Shown here piece by piece: positions 1 to 6,876 of a DNA stretch of 21,557 nucleotides. Source of the stretch: Sulfurovum sp. (lineage in GTDB: Bacteria > Campylobacterota > Campylobacteria > Campylobacterales > Sulfurovaceae); assembly GCA_015663065.1 (NCBI GenBank), contig DQSX01000144.1:1-21557 (forward strand), in the 5' to 3' direction. How positions within the stretch are numbered: position 1 is the first letter of the stretch; the number at the start of each line of letters is the position of its first letter. The position numbers and the translations under genes were made by a program. The notes beneath the pieces were generated by a model. The model saw only the letters and a list, made by a program, of their open reading frames with translations. It was not told the DNA's origin and searched no databases.

Positions 1-118
1 TGATGGGAAAGAGGGGTATTTAAACGATATACCTTTGACTTTGAAGTATATTGTGGATGTAGGCAGTAAATACGAAGAGACGCAGGATCTGGTGAAATTA
101 TTGGAGAAATTAAAATGA
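1..118 (+). CDS. C-terminal end of probable AmgK-type sugar kinase (5' truncated by window)
   Basis: The window opens inside a reading frame that runs from base 2 to a TGA at 116-118. Its last 38 residues include DGKEGYLNDIPLTLKYI. That pattern resembles the C-terminus of the aminoglycoside-phosphotransferase-fold kinases of the AmgK family, which phosphorylate the anomeric carbon of MurNAc/GlcNAc in the cytoplasm. The stop overlaps the next start as ATGA, so the two genes are translationally coupled. The neighbour is MurU, which uses the AmgK product, and amgK-murU is a known pair. The kinase motifs lie outside the window, so the family call depends on the short tail plus the context. Confidence 0.65.
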   Translation, partial: DGKEGYLNDIPLTLKYIVDVGSKYEETQDLVKLLEKLK

Positions 119-783
119 AAGCAATGATATTGGCGGCAGGTTTAGGTACAAGAATGAAACCGTTAACAGATCACACACCAAAACCTTTACTCAAAGTAGG
201 AGGCATTCCTCTTATTGTCTGGCATATTGAACGTTTGGCACATGACGGCATTAAAGATATCGTGATCAATGTGGCACATTTAGGCTACAAGATCATAGAT
301 ACACTGGCTGATGGTTCTGAGTGGGGAGTGAATATTTACTACTCTGATGAACAGGAAGAGGGATGCCTTGAGAGTGCCGGTGGTATCATTAAGGCACTTC
401 CCCTTTTAGGTGATGAGACCTTTTTGGTGGTCAATGGTGACATCTTTACGGACTATGAGTTTTTGGAACACAGAAAATTGGCTGAGGGTATTTTGGCACA
501 TTTGGTACTCGTACCCAACCCAGACCATAATCCTGATGGAGATTTTGCTTTGGATGGAAACAAAATAGTTGATAACAAACAATATACCTTTTCAGGTATA
601 GGGTATTATTCTCCGAAACTTTTTGACGGTATTGCTTACGGTAAAAGTTCTACGATCCCACTGCTTAGAGCAGCAATGAAAGAGGGAAAAGTCACAGGTG
701 AACTCTTCGAAGGTGAGTGGCAGGACATAGGTACACCACAAAGACTTGAAGATCTTAATGCACAGCTTTTTAACAGGTATTAG
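115..783 (+). CDS. murU: N-acetylmuramate alpha-1-phosphate uridylyltransferase (MurU family)
   Basis: This is a 222-residue cytoplasmic nucleotidyltransferase, essentially the length of Pseudomonas MurU. The N-terminal nucleotide-binding signature covers residues 7-26 (AAGLGTRMKPLTD, then TPKPLL with Lys23). A VVNGDIF motif supplies the metal-binding aspartate. In the MurU pathway the enzyme joins UTP to MurNAc-1-phosphate and gives UDP-MurNAc, which bypasses de novo synthesis and so bypasses fosfomycin-sensitive MurA. The start overlaps the upstream kinase stop (ATGA). General glucose-1-phosphate or mannose-1-phosphate transferases share the fold. The short length without a C-terminal beta-helix, together with the kinase partner, favours MurU. 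Substrate is inferred. Confidence 0.8.
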   Translation: MKAMILAAGLGTRMKPLTDHTPKPLLKVGGIPLIVWHIERLAHDGIKDIVINVAHLGYKIIDTLADGSEWGVNIYYSDEQEEGCLESAGGIIKALPLLGDETFLVVNGDIFTDYEFLEHRKLAEGILAHLVLVPNPDHNPDGDFALDGNKIVDNKQYTFSGIGYYSPKLFDGIAYGKSSTIPLLRAAMKEGKVTGELFEGEWQDIGTPQRLEDLNAQLFNRY

Positions 784-793
784 CATTTTTATT

Positions 794-831
794 AATGAAC
801 TACCCCGCTGCAAGTAACGGGGTAGTTCATT
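794..831. terminator. 14-bp perfect hairpin after murU
   Basis: Arms 794-807 and 818-831 are perfectly complementary (AATGAACTACCCCG and its reverse complement) around a 10-base loop. The hairpin starts 10 bases after the murU stop and lies between convergent genes. There is no T-run after the stem on either strand, so it is an imperfect intrinsic terminator. It could instead act as an mRNA 3'-end stabiliser. The right arm overlaps the first codons of the frame of the outer-membrane-protein remnant. Confidence 0.6.
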
Positions 832-909
832 GGTAACCTGGAATTTTATGAATATTCACAAGATACCAAGGTTAATACCTTCAACTTTGGTGTGACTTAC
901 AAGTTCTAG
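826..909 (+). pseudogene. Remnant: C-terminal strand of an outer-membrane beta-barrel protein
   Basis: An open frame from 826 to the TAG at 907-909 encodes 27 residues ending in TKVNTFNFGVTYKF. Alternating hydrophobic residues and a final phenylalanine are the hallmark of the last strand of porin-like proteins, the signal recognised by the BAM complex. There is no start codon, ribosome-binding site or signal peptide, and an in-frame TAG at 823-825 closes the frame upstream. The most economical reading is that a porin gene has been deleted down to its last strand. The peptide is short, so chance similarity cannot be excluded. Confidence 0.5.
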
Positions 910-921
910 TCTTTCTCTATT

Positions 922-1743
922 TTAGGTCTTCTCCAAATACTTCGCAACCCCGTCTTCATCATTGGAGTGGGGGAGCACAATACTCGCTACCTTTTTTACT
1001 TCATCCAGTGCATTGGACACCGCTACAGAAGTGCCCGCAAGTTTAAACATTCCTATATCATTGACAGAGTCGCCAAATACAGTTACATCAGTACTGTCCC
1101 GTTCCATGTGGTCCAGTACTTTTTGCAAGGCATGGGCTTTGTCCCCTTCGGGGTGCAGTATGGTCAGGAACCATCCGTCTGAGTACTTTTCCGGAGAGAG
1201 TTTGTACTCTAACGCTTTCCCAAAGATTCTTTCAAAGTTTTTTGTCATAGGATAAAGGGTTGTGTATTCACCAAAATAGACTAACTTCAGGTTCATATCC
1301 ATTGCTCGTATATCTGTACATTTTACCATACGTGGGTCATTACGGTAGTTTTTAAGTACGCCGTGTTGATGGGTATTTAGTGTGGTAGGGAACAAAAAGA
1401 CTTCATCAAGATTTTTAACATCTTTGAGGGCTATGACAAAAGGGTAGATCCCATATTTGGCACCTTCCGCAATGATGGCATCACCCAACTCTTTGTTCAG
1501 GGTTTTGATGTCAATGAGTGTTTTGTCCGGAGAGACGATCATGCTGCCGTCCAGAAGGATCATTGGTGCCTGAAGATGCAGTTTATCCAAAAAATCATGT
1601 GTTTTCTGAAACGATCTGGCAGTAGCAACAGATAGTATGGATGTTTGGGCTTTCTCATTCCACACTTTTGTAGAAAAATCAGAGACAGACTGGTCTGTTC
1701 TTAGAAAAGTATGGTCAAGGTCGGTAATATATATTTTATCCAT
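922..1743 (-). CDS. HAD-superfamily hydrolase, Cof-like (HAD-IIB)
   Basis: This is a 273-residue cytoplasmic phosphatase-like protein. Motif I is DLDHT (Asp8 nucleophile, Asp10 acid/base). Motif II is the SVATAR segment, the motif III lysine is in GDKAHAL, and motif IV is FGDSVND. The large middle section is the C2-type cap of Cof phosphatases, which usually act on sugar phosphates, flavin phosphates or other small phosphate esters. Substrate cannot be predicted. I chose the start at 1743 over one nine codons upstream. It begins directly with the motif I strand and shares one base with the stop of the radical SAM gene (TGATG), a typical coupled junction. It is last in a minus-strand run. Confidence 0.85.
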   Translation of the reverse strand: MDKIYITDLDHTFLRTDQSVSDFSTKVWNEKAQTSILSVATARSFQKTHDFLDKLHLQAPMILLDGSMIVSPDKTLIDIKTLNKELGDAIIAEGAKYGIYPFVIALKDVKNLDEVFLFPTTLNTHQHGVLKNYRNDPRMVKCTDIRAMDMNLKLVYFGEYTTLYPMTKNFERIFGKALEYKLSPEKYSDGWFLTILHPEGDKAHALQKVLDHMERDSTDVTVFGDSVNDIGMFKLAGTSVAVSNALDEVKKVASIVLPHSNDEDGVAKYLEKT

Positions 1744-3503
1744 CAGCTTGCAAATCCGCTGGTAAAACAATTTTTCTCTTGCACAATAGCCTTCTGTTTC
1801 TCTTTTCTTTTGGTATCTTTTTCAACAAAGATCTTTTTACGTGTTTTAGGGTCCATCTCTGTGTAGTACATCACAGCAGAGTAGGTACTAGGCGTAGGGG
1901 TAAAGACCTGTGCCTGTTCAGGATTCATTTTTAATTCATTGGTGGTAAAGTCTTTGAGCTCATGCATGTCTTTCTCCGTACAGCCTGGGTGTGCAGCAAT
2001 GAGATAGTAGGTCAAAAACTGCTTTTTACCCATGTCACGGTTGAGTTTGTCATAAAGCTTTTTAAAGTCAATAAGGGTTTGTTTCCCCGGCTTACCCATG
2101 AGTTCGAGTACATGCTGTTGTGTATGTTCGGGTGCAACTTTCATCTGTCCGGAGATGTGGTGCTGTACCATCTCTTTAAGGTAGGAATAGCCGTTCTTTT
2201 TGTCTTCGGTTATGAGATCGTAACGTACCCCTGAAGCCACAAAGGCTTTTCGTACACCGGGAACTTCACGGATCTTGCGAAGCAGGTTGATGTTTCTTCC
2301 GTGGTCTACTTTCATAGAAGAGCAGAGATGGGTGGCATCGACGCAGCGCTGATGGTCACAGGTTCCTAGTTTGAGTTTTTTGTTACACTCATAGCCGTAC
2401 ATATTGGCTGTAGGTCCACCCACATCTGAGATGATTCCCTTATAGTCATTGTATTTGTTAAAATCATTGGCTTCATTTAAAATGTTCTTTTCGGAACGTG
2501 TGCGAATGGTTCGTCCCTGATGTACACCAATGGCACAGAAGTTACACTCTCCCCAGCATCCATGGTGGGTCATAATGGAAAATTTGATGGTCTCCAGACA
2601 TTTCACTTTACCGTCTTTGGCATAGTGGGGGTGCAGTTCTCTGGTAAAAGGCAAATTGGAGTTCGCATCCATCTCCTCTTCATTCAAGTAGTCACAGGGT
2701 GGATTTTGAATGAGAAAACGTGTGTCAACAGGCTGACAGAGTCCCGTGGCCGCTATGGGGTCCATGTTATCGTAAAAATCATCAAAGAGATCAATGTACT
2801 TCTCTTTATTGTCCAAACACTCTTTGTGTGAGGGGAGTTGGATATATTCATATTTTGGTTCTTTGGCAATATAGCAGACTCCACGGATATCTCTGTAGTC
2901 CGTACCGTTTTCAAGTGCACGTGTCAGCTCTTCTATGGCTATCTCTCCCATACCGTAGATGAGTATGTCTGCTTTAGAGTCAAAGAGTATGGGTTTTCGC
3001 AGTTTGTTGGACCAGTAGTCATAGTGACTGACACGTCTCAGTGATGCTTCAATACCGCCTATAACAAGTGGTACAGTATTTTTAAAGTGCTGTCTGATCA
3101 AGTTACAGTAGACAGAGAGAGCCCTGTCGGGACGCTTGTTATTCTTTCCCCCGGGTGTATAGTCATCGGAGTTACGGAACTTTTTGGTAGCAGTATAGTT
3201 GGAGACCATAGAGTCTACGGATCCTCCGCTCACACCCCAGTAGAGACGTGGTTCTCCTAAACGCTTAATATCCACATCGGATTTGACATCGGGTTGTCCT
3301 ATCATGCCCACTCTGTAGCCCAATTTTTCAAGCATACGTCCCACCATAGCCACACCGATGAAAGGGGAGTCAATGTAAGCGTCACCACTTACCAAAATAA
3401 CATCACACTGATCCCAGCCAAGGGCATTCATCTCAGCTCGTGTTGTGGGTAAAAAGTCTTTTTCTGTAAAGTTTGGCTGTCGTTTTGGTTTTCTTCTGCT
3501 CAT
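1743..3503 (-). CDS. YgiQ-family radical SAM protein (UPF0313)
   Basis: The product has 586 residues. It carries an N-terminal region with a Rossmann-like, B12-binding-like layout (DVILVSGDAYIDSPFIG, and later YWGVSGGSVDSMVSN), then the radical SAM core. The iron-sulphur cysteines are Cys316, Cys320 and Cys323 in GCWGECNFCAIG (CxxxCxxC). Other family signatures are GGIEASLRR, YGMGE and VAPEHT. YgiQ proteins are widespread but their reaction is not established. It is shorter than the E. coli member, and many bacteria have this shorter form. The start lies 3 bases after the stop of the upstream gene, and its own stop overlaps the HAD gene start by one base. Confidence 0.88.
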   Translation of the reverse strand: MSRRKPKRQPNFTEKDFLPTTRAEMNALGWDQCDVILVSGDAYIDSPFIGVAMVGRMLEKLGYRVGMIGQPDVKSDVDIKRLGEPRLYWGVSGGSVDSMVSNYTATKKFRNSDDYTPGGKNNKRPDRALSVYCNLIRQHFKNTVPLVIGGIEASLRRVSHYDYWSNKLRKPILFDSKADILIYGMGEIAIEELTRALENGTDYRDIRGVCYIAKEPKYEYIQLPSHKECLDNKEKYIDLFDDFYDNMDPIAATGLCQPVDTRFLIQNPPCDYLNEEEMDANSNLPFTRELHPHYAKDGKVKCLETIKFSIMTHHGCWGECNFCAIGVHQGRTIRTRSEKNILNEANDFNKYNDYKGIISDVGGPTANMYGYECNKKLKLGTCDHQRCVDATHLCSSMKVDHGRNINLLRKIREVPGVRKAFVASGVRYDLITEDKKNGYSYLKEMVQHHISGQMKVAPEHTQQHVLELMGKPGKQTLIDFKKLYDKLNRDMGKKQFLTYYLIAAHPGCTEKDMHELKDFTTNELKMNPEQAQVFTPTPSTYSAVMYYTEMDPKTRKKIFVEKDTKRKEKQKAIVQEKNCFTSGFAS

Positions 3504-3506
3504 ATT

Positions 3507-4262
3507 TTATCTTTTATGTTTGCTTGGGTCGTAACGTTTTGCCATGGAGAGAAAAAACTCTTTCAGTGCATAGGCTGTTGCGCCAAAGACGGCTTTGGAT
3601 TCATGGTCGATCGCCGGGGATTCAACGATCTCCAATAAGGCTTCAAGTTCTTCGATGGTAAATTCGCGTGTGGAGTAGGCTGTTTCTACTTTTCCTGACT
3701 CTAACATTCTTTTGACATAGGCTTTTCTGTTTTTATCTATGGTCTTGTCATCTATTTGGGAAGCGCCTTTGCTGTTTTCTAATAAAGGTTTCATCAGGTT
3801 GTCAAAAAGTATGCCTATGTTCTCTTTCTTATACAACTGTGTAGAGATTTTCTCCAGAAGTTCCATACGCACAGAGGCGTTATCTTCTACTTCAAGTGCT
3901 TTCATATATTTTTGCGCTTCTTCTTCATCATCATACGCTTCGTCATTTTGTACGGAGACAAATTTTAGGAGTACCACAGACCTGTATTTGGAAAGTATCT
4001 CATCCATTTCATCTTCAGAGATGTTTTTCTGCAAATATTCTCTAAAACGGATAGAAAGCAGTTGCATATCGTAGGCACTGTCTTCTGCAGAGGCATCACT
4101 TTTCATTCTGTTGATGCTGTTTTGCATTTGCGTGAACTGTTTTTCAAGTTCTATGAGCTGTTCTTCTGAACTGGAGACAGAGATGTAGTGCTCCACCTGT
4201 TCAGGTGTAGCGGCAAAAAGTATTTGAAAAATGAGTGTCAGTAAAATAAATATTTTTTTCAT
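3507..4262 (-). CDS. Secreted protein of unknown function, coiled-coil rich
   Basis: I do not recognise a family. The 251-residue product begins with a clear Sec signal peptide (MKKIFILLTLIFQILFA, likely cleavage before ATPEQ), so it should be periplasmic. The mature part is highly charged and mostly helical. It has a predicted coiled coil around residues 28-55 (EEQLIELEKQFTQMQNSINR), an acidic patch (DDEEEAQ), and a basic C-terminus (KRYDPSKHKR). A longer in-frame start exists at 4499, but that extension is cysteine-rich noise lying antisense-frame over the nnrS 3' end. The signal peptide fixes the start at 4262. It is co-directional with nnrS (47-bp gap) and ygiQ (3-bp gap). Confidence 0.8.
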   Translation of the reverse strand: MKKIFILLTLIFQILFAATPEQVEHYISVSSSEEQLIELEKQFTQMQNSINRMKSDASAEDSAYDMQLLSIRFREYLQKNISEDEMDEILSKYRSVVLLKFVSVQNDEAYDDEEEAQKYMKALEVEDNASVRMELLEKISTQLYKKENIGILFDNLMKPLLENSKGASQIDDKTIDKNRKAYVKRMLESGKVETAYSTREFTIEELEALLEIVESPAIDHESKAVFGATAYALKEFFLSMAKRYDPSKHKR

Positions 4263-4309
4263 AAAAGGATTATATCTAAAGATAGATAACGTGTGCCATC
4301 TCGGTGTAT

Positions 4310-5491
4310 TTATGACAGTTTTTTTCCTGTAATGAGCACGGCAAAGAATCGATAAGCCCATACAGATAGAAGTATGATCCATACAGTGGCAGTTATATCG
4401 AATAAAACCATAAAATTCATGCCAAAAGCAGCAGCAACAGAAACGAGTACACGGAGTAGTACAATTATCTGTGTCCCGTAAAAAAGATACTTGGTCCATG
4501 GATCTGCCATCATCTTATTGCCTGAATGCCCAAGTGTTACACGTGTACCAAAGCCTATGAGAATGGTAAAGACAAAGCCCAGTATAAGTGTATGGATATC
4601 CAGTGCAAGGAAATGTATACCGGTGAGCAGGGTAGCCAAGTTTGTCAAGCCACCAAGCATAAAAGCAACAGGTACCCAGTAGAGTGCTGTATGCAGTACC
4701 CAAAGAAGTGGATTTGGGTTGGGAACCTCTAAGTTCCATCGTAACAGCTCTTTGCCTATGAGCAGTGCTAAAAGTATATCAGCTATGAATGAAGCATTTG
4801 TATAAATACCCTCTAAAATGACATGTATGATCAACAGTGAAAAAACGACTTTCATAAGATGGTCATTTCTTCCTTCCATAGAATGAGAGAAAAAGGGGAC
4901 CATTCTCTGGGCTACAGAAAAAGTGAGTAGAAAAAGATAGAGGTAGAGAGCTACTTCCGCAGAGAGTCCAATGATCGGTGCATAGAATAGTTGACCTATA
5001 ATAAAGAGAAAATGTGCTGCAACACCGATCTTCATCGCAAGGTTTATCCAGTAGATATCATGTGTGTCAGGCATGGTCGTCGTGGTGTATATATTATTTA
5101 GTATGAATGCGCCATAAACATGTCCCGCAAACAATAGAAACATGCCAAGGGCGGAAAATATGGGACTTGCGATAGTTCCTAAACCAAAGAGTATGGAACC
5201 CAGGTAAAAGAGACTGAATACACGCATATAGACTCTTTTTTCCAGTACTGGCGTGGAGGCAAAGCGTGGGAATGTGGTAAACAAAAATCCAAAAAATGCA
5301 GGGGTAAAAAGAAGAAAAGTAAGACTGTAGCCGTGAAAATAGGCATCAGATATAGAAATGTGCAATACCCCTTTATAGGAGAGTAGAAAAATGACCATTG
5401 TCAAAATAGCATTGATAAAAGCTAAGACAAAAAATGGTTGATGTGGCTGGGAAAAAAAGTAGTTGTCTTGGGTTGATTCACCAAATTGCAT
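4310..5491 (-). CDS. nnrS: NnrS family membrane protein
   Basis: The product is a 393-residue polytopic inner-membrane protein with about 12 hydrophobic segments and almost no soluble domain. The N-terminal part (PHQPFFVLAF, then FHGYSLTFLLFTPAFFGFLF and FPRF) matches the NnrS pattern. NnrS proteins are heme- and copper-containing and help cells resist nitric oxide, usually next to denitrification genes. A good ribosome-binding site, AAGGT at 5502-5498, lies 6 bases before the ATG. A TATACT at 5515-5510 could be its -10. It is the first gene of the minus-strand run. No nitric oxide reductase is visible in this window. Confidence 0.85.
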   Translation of the reverse strand: MQFGESTQDNYFFSQPHQPFFVLAFINAILTMVIFLLSYKGVLHISISDAYFHGYSLTFLLFTPAFFGFLFTTFPRFASTPVLEKRVYMRVFSLFYLGSILFGLGTIASPIFSALGMFLLFAGHVYGAFILNNIYTTTTMPDTHDIYWINLAMKIGVAAHFLFIIGQLFYAPIIGLSAEVALYLYLFLLTFSVAQRMVPFFSHSMEGRNDHLMKVVFSLLIIHVILEGIYTNASFIADILLALLIGKELLRWNLEVPNPNPLLWVLHTALYWVPVAFMLGGLTNLATLLTGIHFLALDIHTLILGFVFTILIGFGTRVTLGHSGNKMMADPWTKYLFYGTQIIVLLRVLVSVAAAFGMNFMVLFDITATVWIILLSVWAYRFFAVLITGKKLS

Positions 5492-5509
5492 AGTACGACC
5501 TTAAATAAT

Positions 5510-5515
5510 AGTATA
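5510..5515 (-). promoter_or_regulatory. Possible -10 element for nnrS
   Basis: On the minus strand TATACT lies in a very AT-rich stretch, 18 bases before the nnrS start and just upstream of its AAGGT ribosome-binding site. There is no recognisable -35. That is usual for Campylobacterota sigma-70 promoters, but it makes the call weak. Confidence 0.3.
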
Positions 5516-5566
5516 TAATCATAACAAAAGTTTAATAAATTAATAGGTTTTTATAATTATAGATTT

Positions 5567-5683
5567 GTGATAGAAGATGCCAAAAAGGTATTTGAATATG
5601 CAGACCAGGCATTATATACCGCAAAAAGAGAAGGCAGGAATAAAATTGAAGTGTACGGCAATACTACTAAAATGTTATTTTAA
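5567..5683 (+). pseudogene. Remnant: C-terminus of a GGDEF diguanylate cyclase
   Basis: A plus-strand frame ending at TAA 5681-5683 encodes VIEDAKKVFEYADQALYTAK followed by REGRNKIEVYG. This is the conserved last helix and strand of GGDEF domains (consensus ADxALYxAKxxGRN). The upstream part of the domain, including the GGDEF signature, is absent: upstream of about 5567 the frame dissolves into AT-rich DNA with a stop at 5522-5524. A terminator follows at once. So this is the 3' stump of a lost diguanylate cyclase gene, on the opposite strand to both neighbours. The corresponding segments of the two intact cyclases in the window (ADAAMYKAKDEGRNNYQFY, ADTAMYNAKEDGRDTYKFY) are similar but clearly different, so it is not a recent copy of either. 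Confidence 0.8.
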
Positions 5684-5705
5684 CTTTTAATGTATGAAAA
5701 GAAGT

Positions 5706-5736
5706 CTGGTTCCTTTGGGTAAAGAACCAGTAGTTT
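5706..5736 (+). terminator. Intrinsic terminator behind the GGDEF remnant (possibly bidirectional)
   Basis: Stem CTGGTTC (5706-5712) pairs with GAACCAG (5724-5730) and is followed on the plus strand by TAGTTTTT. It fits as the retained terminator of the lost cyclase gene. Read from the minus strand, it lies just after the peroxidase stop and is followed by a partly T-rich ACTTCTTTT. It may therefore now end the peroxidase transcript. Confidence 0.7.
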
Positions 5737-5740
5737 TTGA

Positions 5741-6763
5741 TTAATTAAAATCAGGTTTTGGTGTAGTGGCAGTACTTTTTGGAAGCTGAGGATAGGCAAT
5801 TTCAGGTTTTCTACCTTCAAGCGCACCTAAAAAAGTGACTATTTTTGCTACTTCATCATCTGTAAGTGCAAGGCCAAGTTGAATACGTCCCATCTCTTTG
5901 ACTGCATCAGCTAGATCCCAGATGGCTCCATTGTGGTAATAAGGCGCAGTTTCAGTAATATTTCTCAGTGTAGGTGCTTTTACCATTTTATTTTTATCAC
6001 CTTTGAAATCACCTACATTTTCATGTTTGTATTTAGCCGTGATCCCAAACGGTTGCATAGAACCACCAAGAGCAATACCTGAATGACAAGTTGTACATCC
6101 TTTGTCTATGAAAGTGTTCAATCCCTCTTTCTCAGCGTCTGTAAGTGCATCTTTTTGACCATTGAGGAAATCGTCAAATCTTGATGGTGTAACCAATGTT
6201 CTTTCAAAAATACCGATGGTAGAAGTGATCGTTTCAAAATCAATTTTGACATCATTTCCATATGCTTTTTTAAATTCTGCAACATAGGCAGGCATTGAGT
6301 TGACTCTCTCTTCAACAAGTGATTTAGGCGCAGCCATTTCTGGTCCTGCCTGCATTGGTCCTTGTGCCTGATCTTCAAGGTGTGGAGATCTTCCGTCCCA
6401 GAACTGAGCTGCAAAGAATACTGCATTATACACTGTTGGTGAATTCAAGTGATGCGGGTTTGCTGTCCACTTATGTCCTACTGCTGCTGCGACCCCATCT
6501 ACACCACCCATACCCAAGTTATGACAAGTGTTACAAGAGATGATCCCACTCTTAGAGAGCCTAGGCTCAAAGTATAGTTTTTTACCAAGTTCCACTTTCT
6601 CTGCAGAGATTGTTTTATTTGGATCAATGAGTTTAGAGAGTACTGTTTCATCTGCAGGAATGGCTTTCAATCCGGCTTTTGTCGCTTTGTTACTAAGGTC
6701 ACTTGCACCCAACAGTAATGAAGATGCCAAGAGTGACAAACCTACATATTTAAATATTTGCAT
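5741..6763 (-). CDS. Diheme cytochrome c peroxidase (CcpA/MauG family)
   Basis: This 340-residue periplasmic enzyme reduces hydrogen peroxide to water with electrons from cytochrome c. A signal peptide (MQIFKYVGLSLLASSLLLGA) leads into the mature protein. Heme 1 binds at CNTCH (Cys77, Cys80, His81) and heme 2 at CTTCH (Cys223, Cys226, His227). Between them are the family landmarks NSPTVYNAVFF, FWDGRSPHLEDQA and GPMQAGPEMA. After heme 2 come PTLRNI, YYHNG and MGRIQLG. Length and architecture are normal for bacterial CCP. An excellent ribosome-binding site, AGGAGA at 6774-6769, stands 5 bases before the ATG. Nearby nnrS suggests a shared stress theme, though the genes are separated by a remnant. 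Confidence 0.93.
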   Translation of the reverse strand: MQIFKYVGLSLLASSLLLGASDLSNKATKAGLKAIPADETVLSKLIDPNKTISAEKVELGKKLYFEPRLSKSGIISCNTCHNLGMGGVDGVAAAVGHKWTANPHHLNSPTVYNAVFFAAQFWDGRSPHLEDQAQGPMQAGPEMAAPKSLVEERVNSMPAYVAEFKKAYGNDVKIDFETITSTIGIFERTLVTPSRFDDFLNGQKDALTDAEKEGLNTFIDKGCTTCHSGIALGGSMQPFGITAKYKHENVGDFKGDKNKMVKAPTLRNITETAPYYHNGAIWDLADAVKEMGRIQLGLALTDDEVAKIVTFLGALEGRKPEIAYPQLPKSTATTPKPDFN

Positions 6764-6785
6764 AATTATCTCCTATGATTTTTAT

Positions 6786-6823
6786 AGGTTAATTATAGGA
6801 TAATTAGTCTTAAAGGATAATTA
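6786..6823 (-). promoter_or_regulatory. Peroxidase promoter region with three AGG(A/T)TAATTA direct repeats
   Basis: On the minus strand a TATAAT (6797-6792) lies 28 bases before the peroxidase start and is a good -10. The same stretch holds three direct copies, read on the plus strand: AGGTTAATTA at 6786-6795, AGGATAATTA at 6797-6806 and again at 6814-6823. The first two are 11 bases apart, about one helical turn. The repeats overlap and flank the -10, so they may be an operator. No regulator can be named from the sequence, and AT-rich DNA makes such repeats partly expected. Confidence 0.45.
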
Positions 6824-6837
6824 ATATTGTTTATATT

Positions 6838-6859
6838 CAGGTTTGGTATGCCAAACCTG
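6838..6859 (-). terminator. 9-bp perfect hairpin after the helicase gene
   Basis: CAGGTTTGG (6838-6846) and CCAAACCTG (6851-6859) form a perfect stem with a TATG loop, beginning 17 bases past the helicase stop on the minus strand. The sequence after the stem (AATATAAAC) lacks a T-run, so termination would be weak or depend on another factor. Confidence 0.5.
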
Positions 6860-6876
6860 GGGGAGAAAAAAGAAGC

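Noticed and set aside
1744..1770. Extension of the HAD hydrolase to 1770
   Set aside because: The family begins at MDKIYITDLD, and the TGATG junction with the radical SAM stop supports the start at 1743.
4250..4275. TATAAT on the minus strand just before the secreted-protein gene
   Set aside because: Only six bases separate it from the ATG, too close for a normal leader. Read-through from nnrS is simpler.
4263..4499. Upstream extension of the secreted-protein gene to a start at 4499
   Set aside because: The extra 79 residues are cysteine-rich and non-conserved-looking, and they lie over the nnrS 3' end in another frame. A signal peptide begins at 4262.
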